Shown one piece after another: positions 1-64,000 of a DNA stretch of 64,000 bases (position 1 is the first letter of the stretch; each line of letters begins with the position of its first letter). Source of the DNA: Rhodeus uyekii (lineage: Eukaryota; Chordata; Actinopteri; Cypriniformes; Acheilognathidae); contig JAWRVZ010000094.1 of assembly GCA_037043235.1 (NCBI GenBank), positions 879,001-943,000 on the forward strand. Reading direction: 5' to 3'. Position numbers and translations under genes: made by a program. The notes below the pieces were generated by a model. It saw nothing but the letters and a program-made list of their open reading frames with translations, ran no database searches and was not told the origin of the DNA.

Positions 1-260
1 CATCCTCTCCTTCAATCATGACCTCAATTTACCTAGAGATTTTGCATAGCCACCCACAGCAATACACCTCAACCTCCACTTGAAGACATGTTAGATTTTT
101 TGGAGGAAAATATAAAAAGAAATACTTTTCTTTTGTTTATTTATGCTCTTTACACTAAAAAACACTGCAATCTGCAAAACTGTATATTCTCTGTCTGTCT
201 GAGCAAAACCTATGTAAAACAAGAGCAGAATATTAATACCCTGTTCAATTTCTCTGTTAG
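1..260. other. intron upstream of exon 1
   Basis: AT-rich intronic sequence. I see no further feature in it. Confidence 0.6.
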
Positions 261-63940
<63,680 letters not shown>

Positions 63941-64000
63941 GTAAAACCTCCTTTCATCTCCTTACTCTATTACAGGATGCATAAACACAGATAGGAATAA

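Overview
This window is vertebrate nuclear DNA, almost certainly from a teleost and probably a cyprinid. It carries single-gene exons with canonical GT-AG introns. Those introns are packed with Tc1, Tigger/pogo-like, Harbinger-like, L2, DIRS-type and LTR elements and with tRNA-derived SINEs. One short interspersed repeat beginning with a ctactgttcaaaag-type start occurs three times, and I associate it with cyprinids from memory. There is no bacterial-style gene content. Most long open frames in the window are transposon debris or microsatellite.

The only host gene I can support runs left to right across the whole window. It is an ABC transporter of subfamily A, in the ABCA1/ABCA4/ABCA7 clade. 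Sixteen exons are readable, and their reading-frame phases agree at every junction. Exons 1-9 (261-48,990) encode most of the first extracellular domain. Exons 10-12 (53,597-61,568) encode transmembrane helices 2-6. Exons 13-15 (62,437-63,940) encode the linker and the start of nucleotide-binding domain 1, with the Walker A motif and the Q-loop. The first exons (TM1) lie left of the window. The rest of NBD1, TMD2 and NBD2 lie to the right. NBD1 is closest to ABCA1, the linker and the phrase GLSLDFYQ recall ABCA7, and one alternative exon recalls ABCA4, so I do not assign a single symbol.

The main discovery candidate is the exon encoding TM2, the intracellular coupling helices and TM3, which is present twice (10a at 53,597-53,819 and 10b at 57,718-57,940). 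Both copies are 223 nt, open, splice-competent and of the same phase, but they share only about one third of their residues. Using both exons, or neither, puts a stop codon in frame, so exactly one can be used per transcript. This predicts two transporter isoforms that differ in the helices linking the ATPase to the membrane domain.

Region by region: 0-8.5 kb holds exons 1-4, a Tc1 relic, a solo LTR and cyprinid repeats. 8.5-16.9 kb is an intron with a Tigger-like MITE, a Harbinger-like MITE and a Tc1 element carrying two nested, opposed solo LTRs. 16.9-23.7 kb holds exons 5 and 6 around a decayed DIRS-like element invaded by an L2 LINE. 23.7-45.2 kb is a 21.5-kb intron with nested LTR/Tigger/hAT insertions, a DIRS element with near-perfect inverted ends, a Gypsy pol relic, MITEs, an unclassified modular repeat, microsatellites and a composite Tigger-like element. 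45.2-64 kb holds exons 7-15 with simpler introns.
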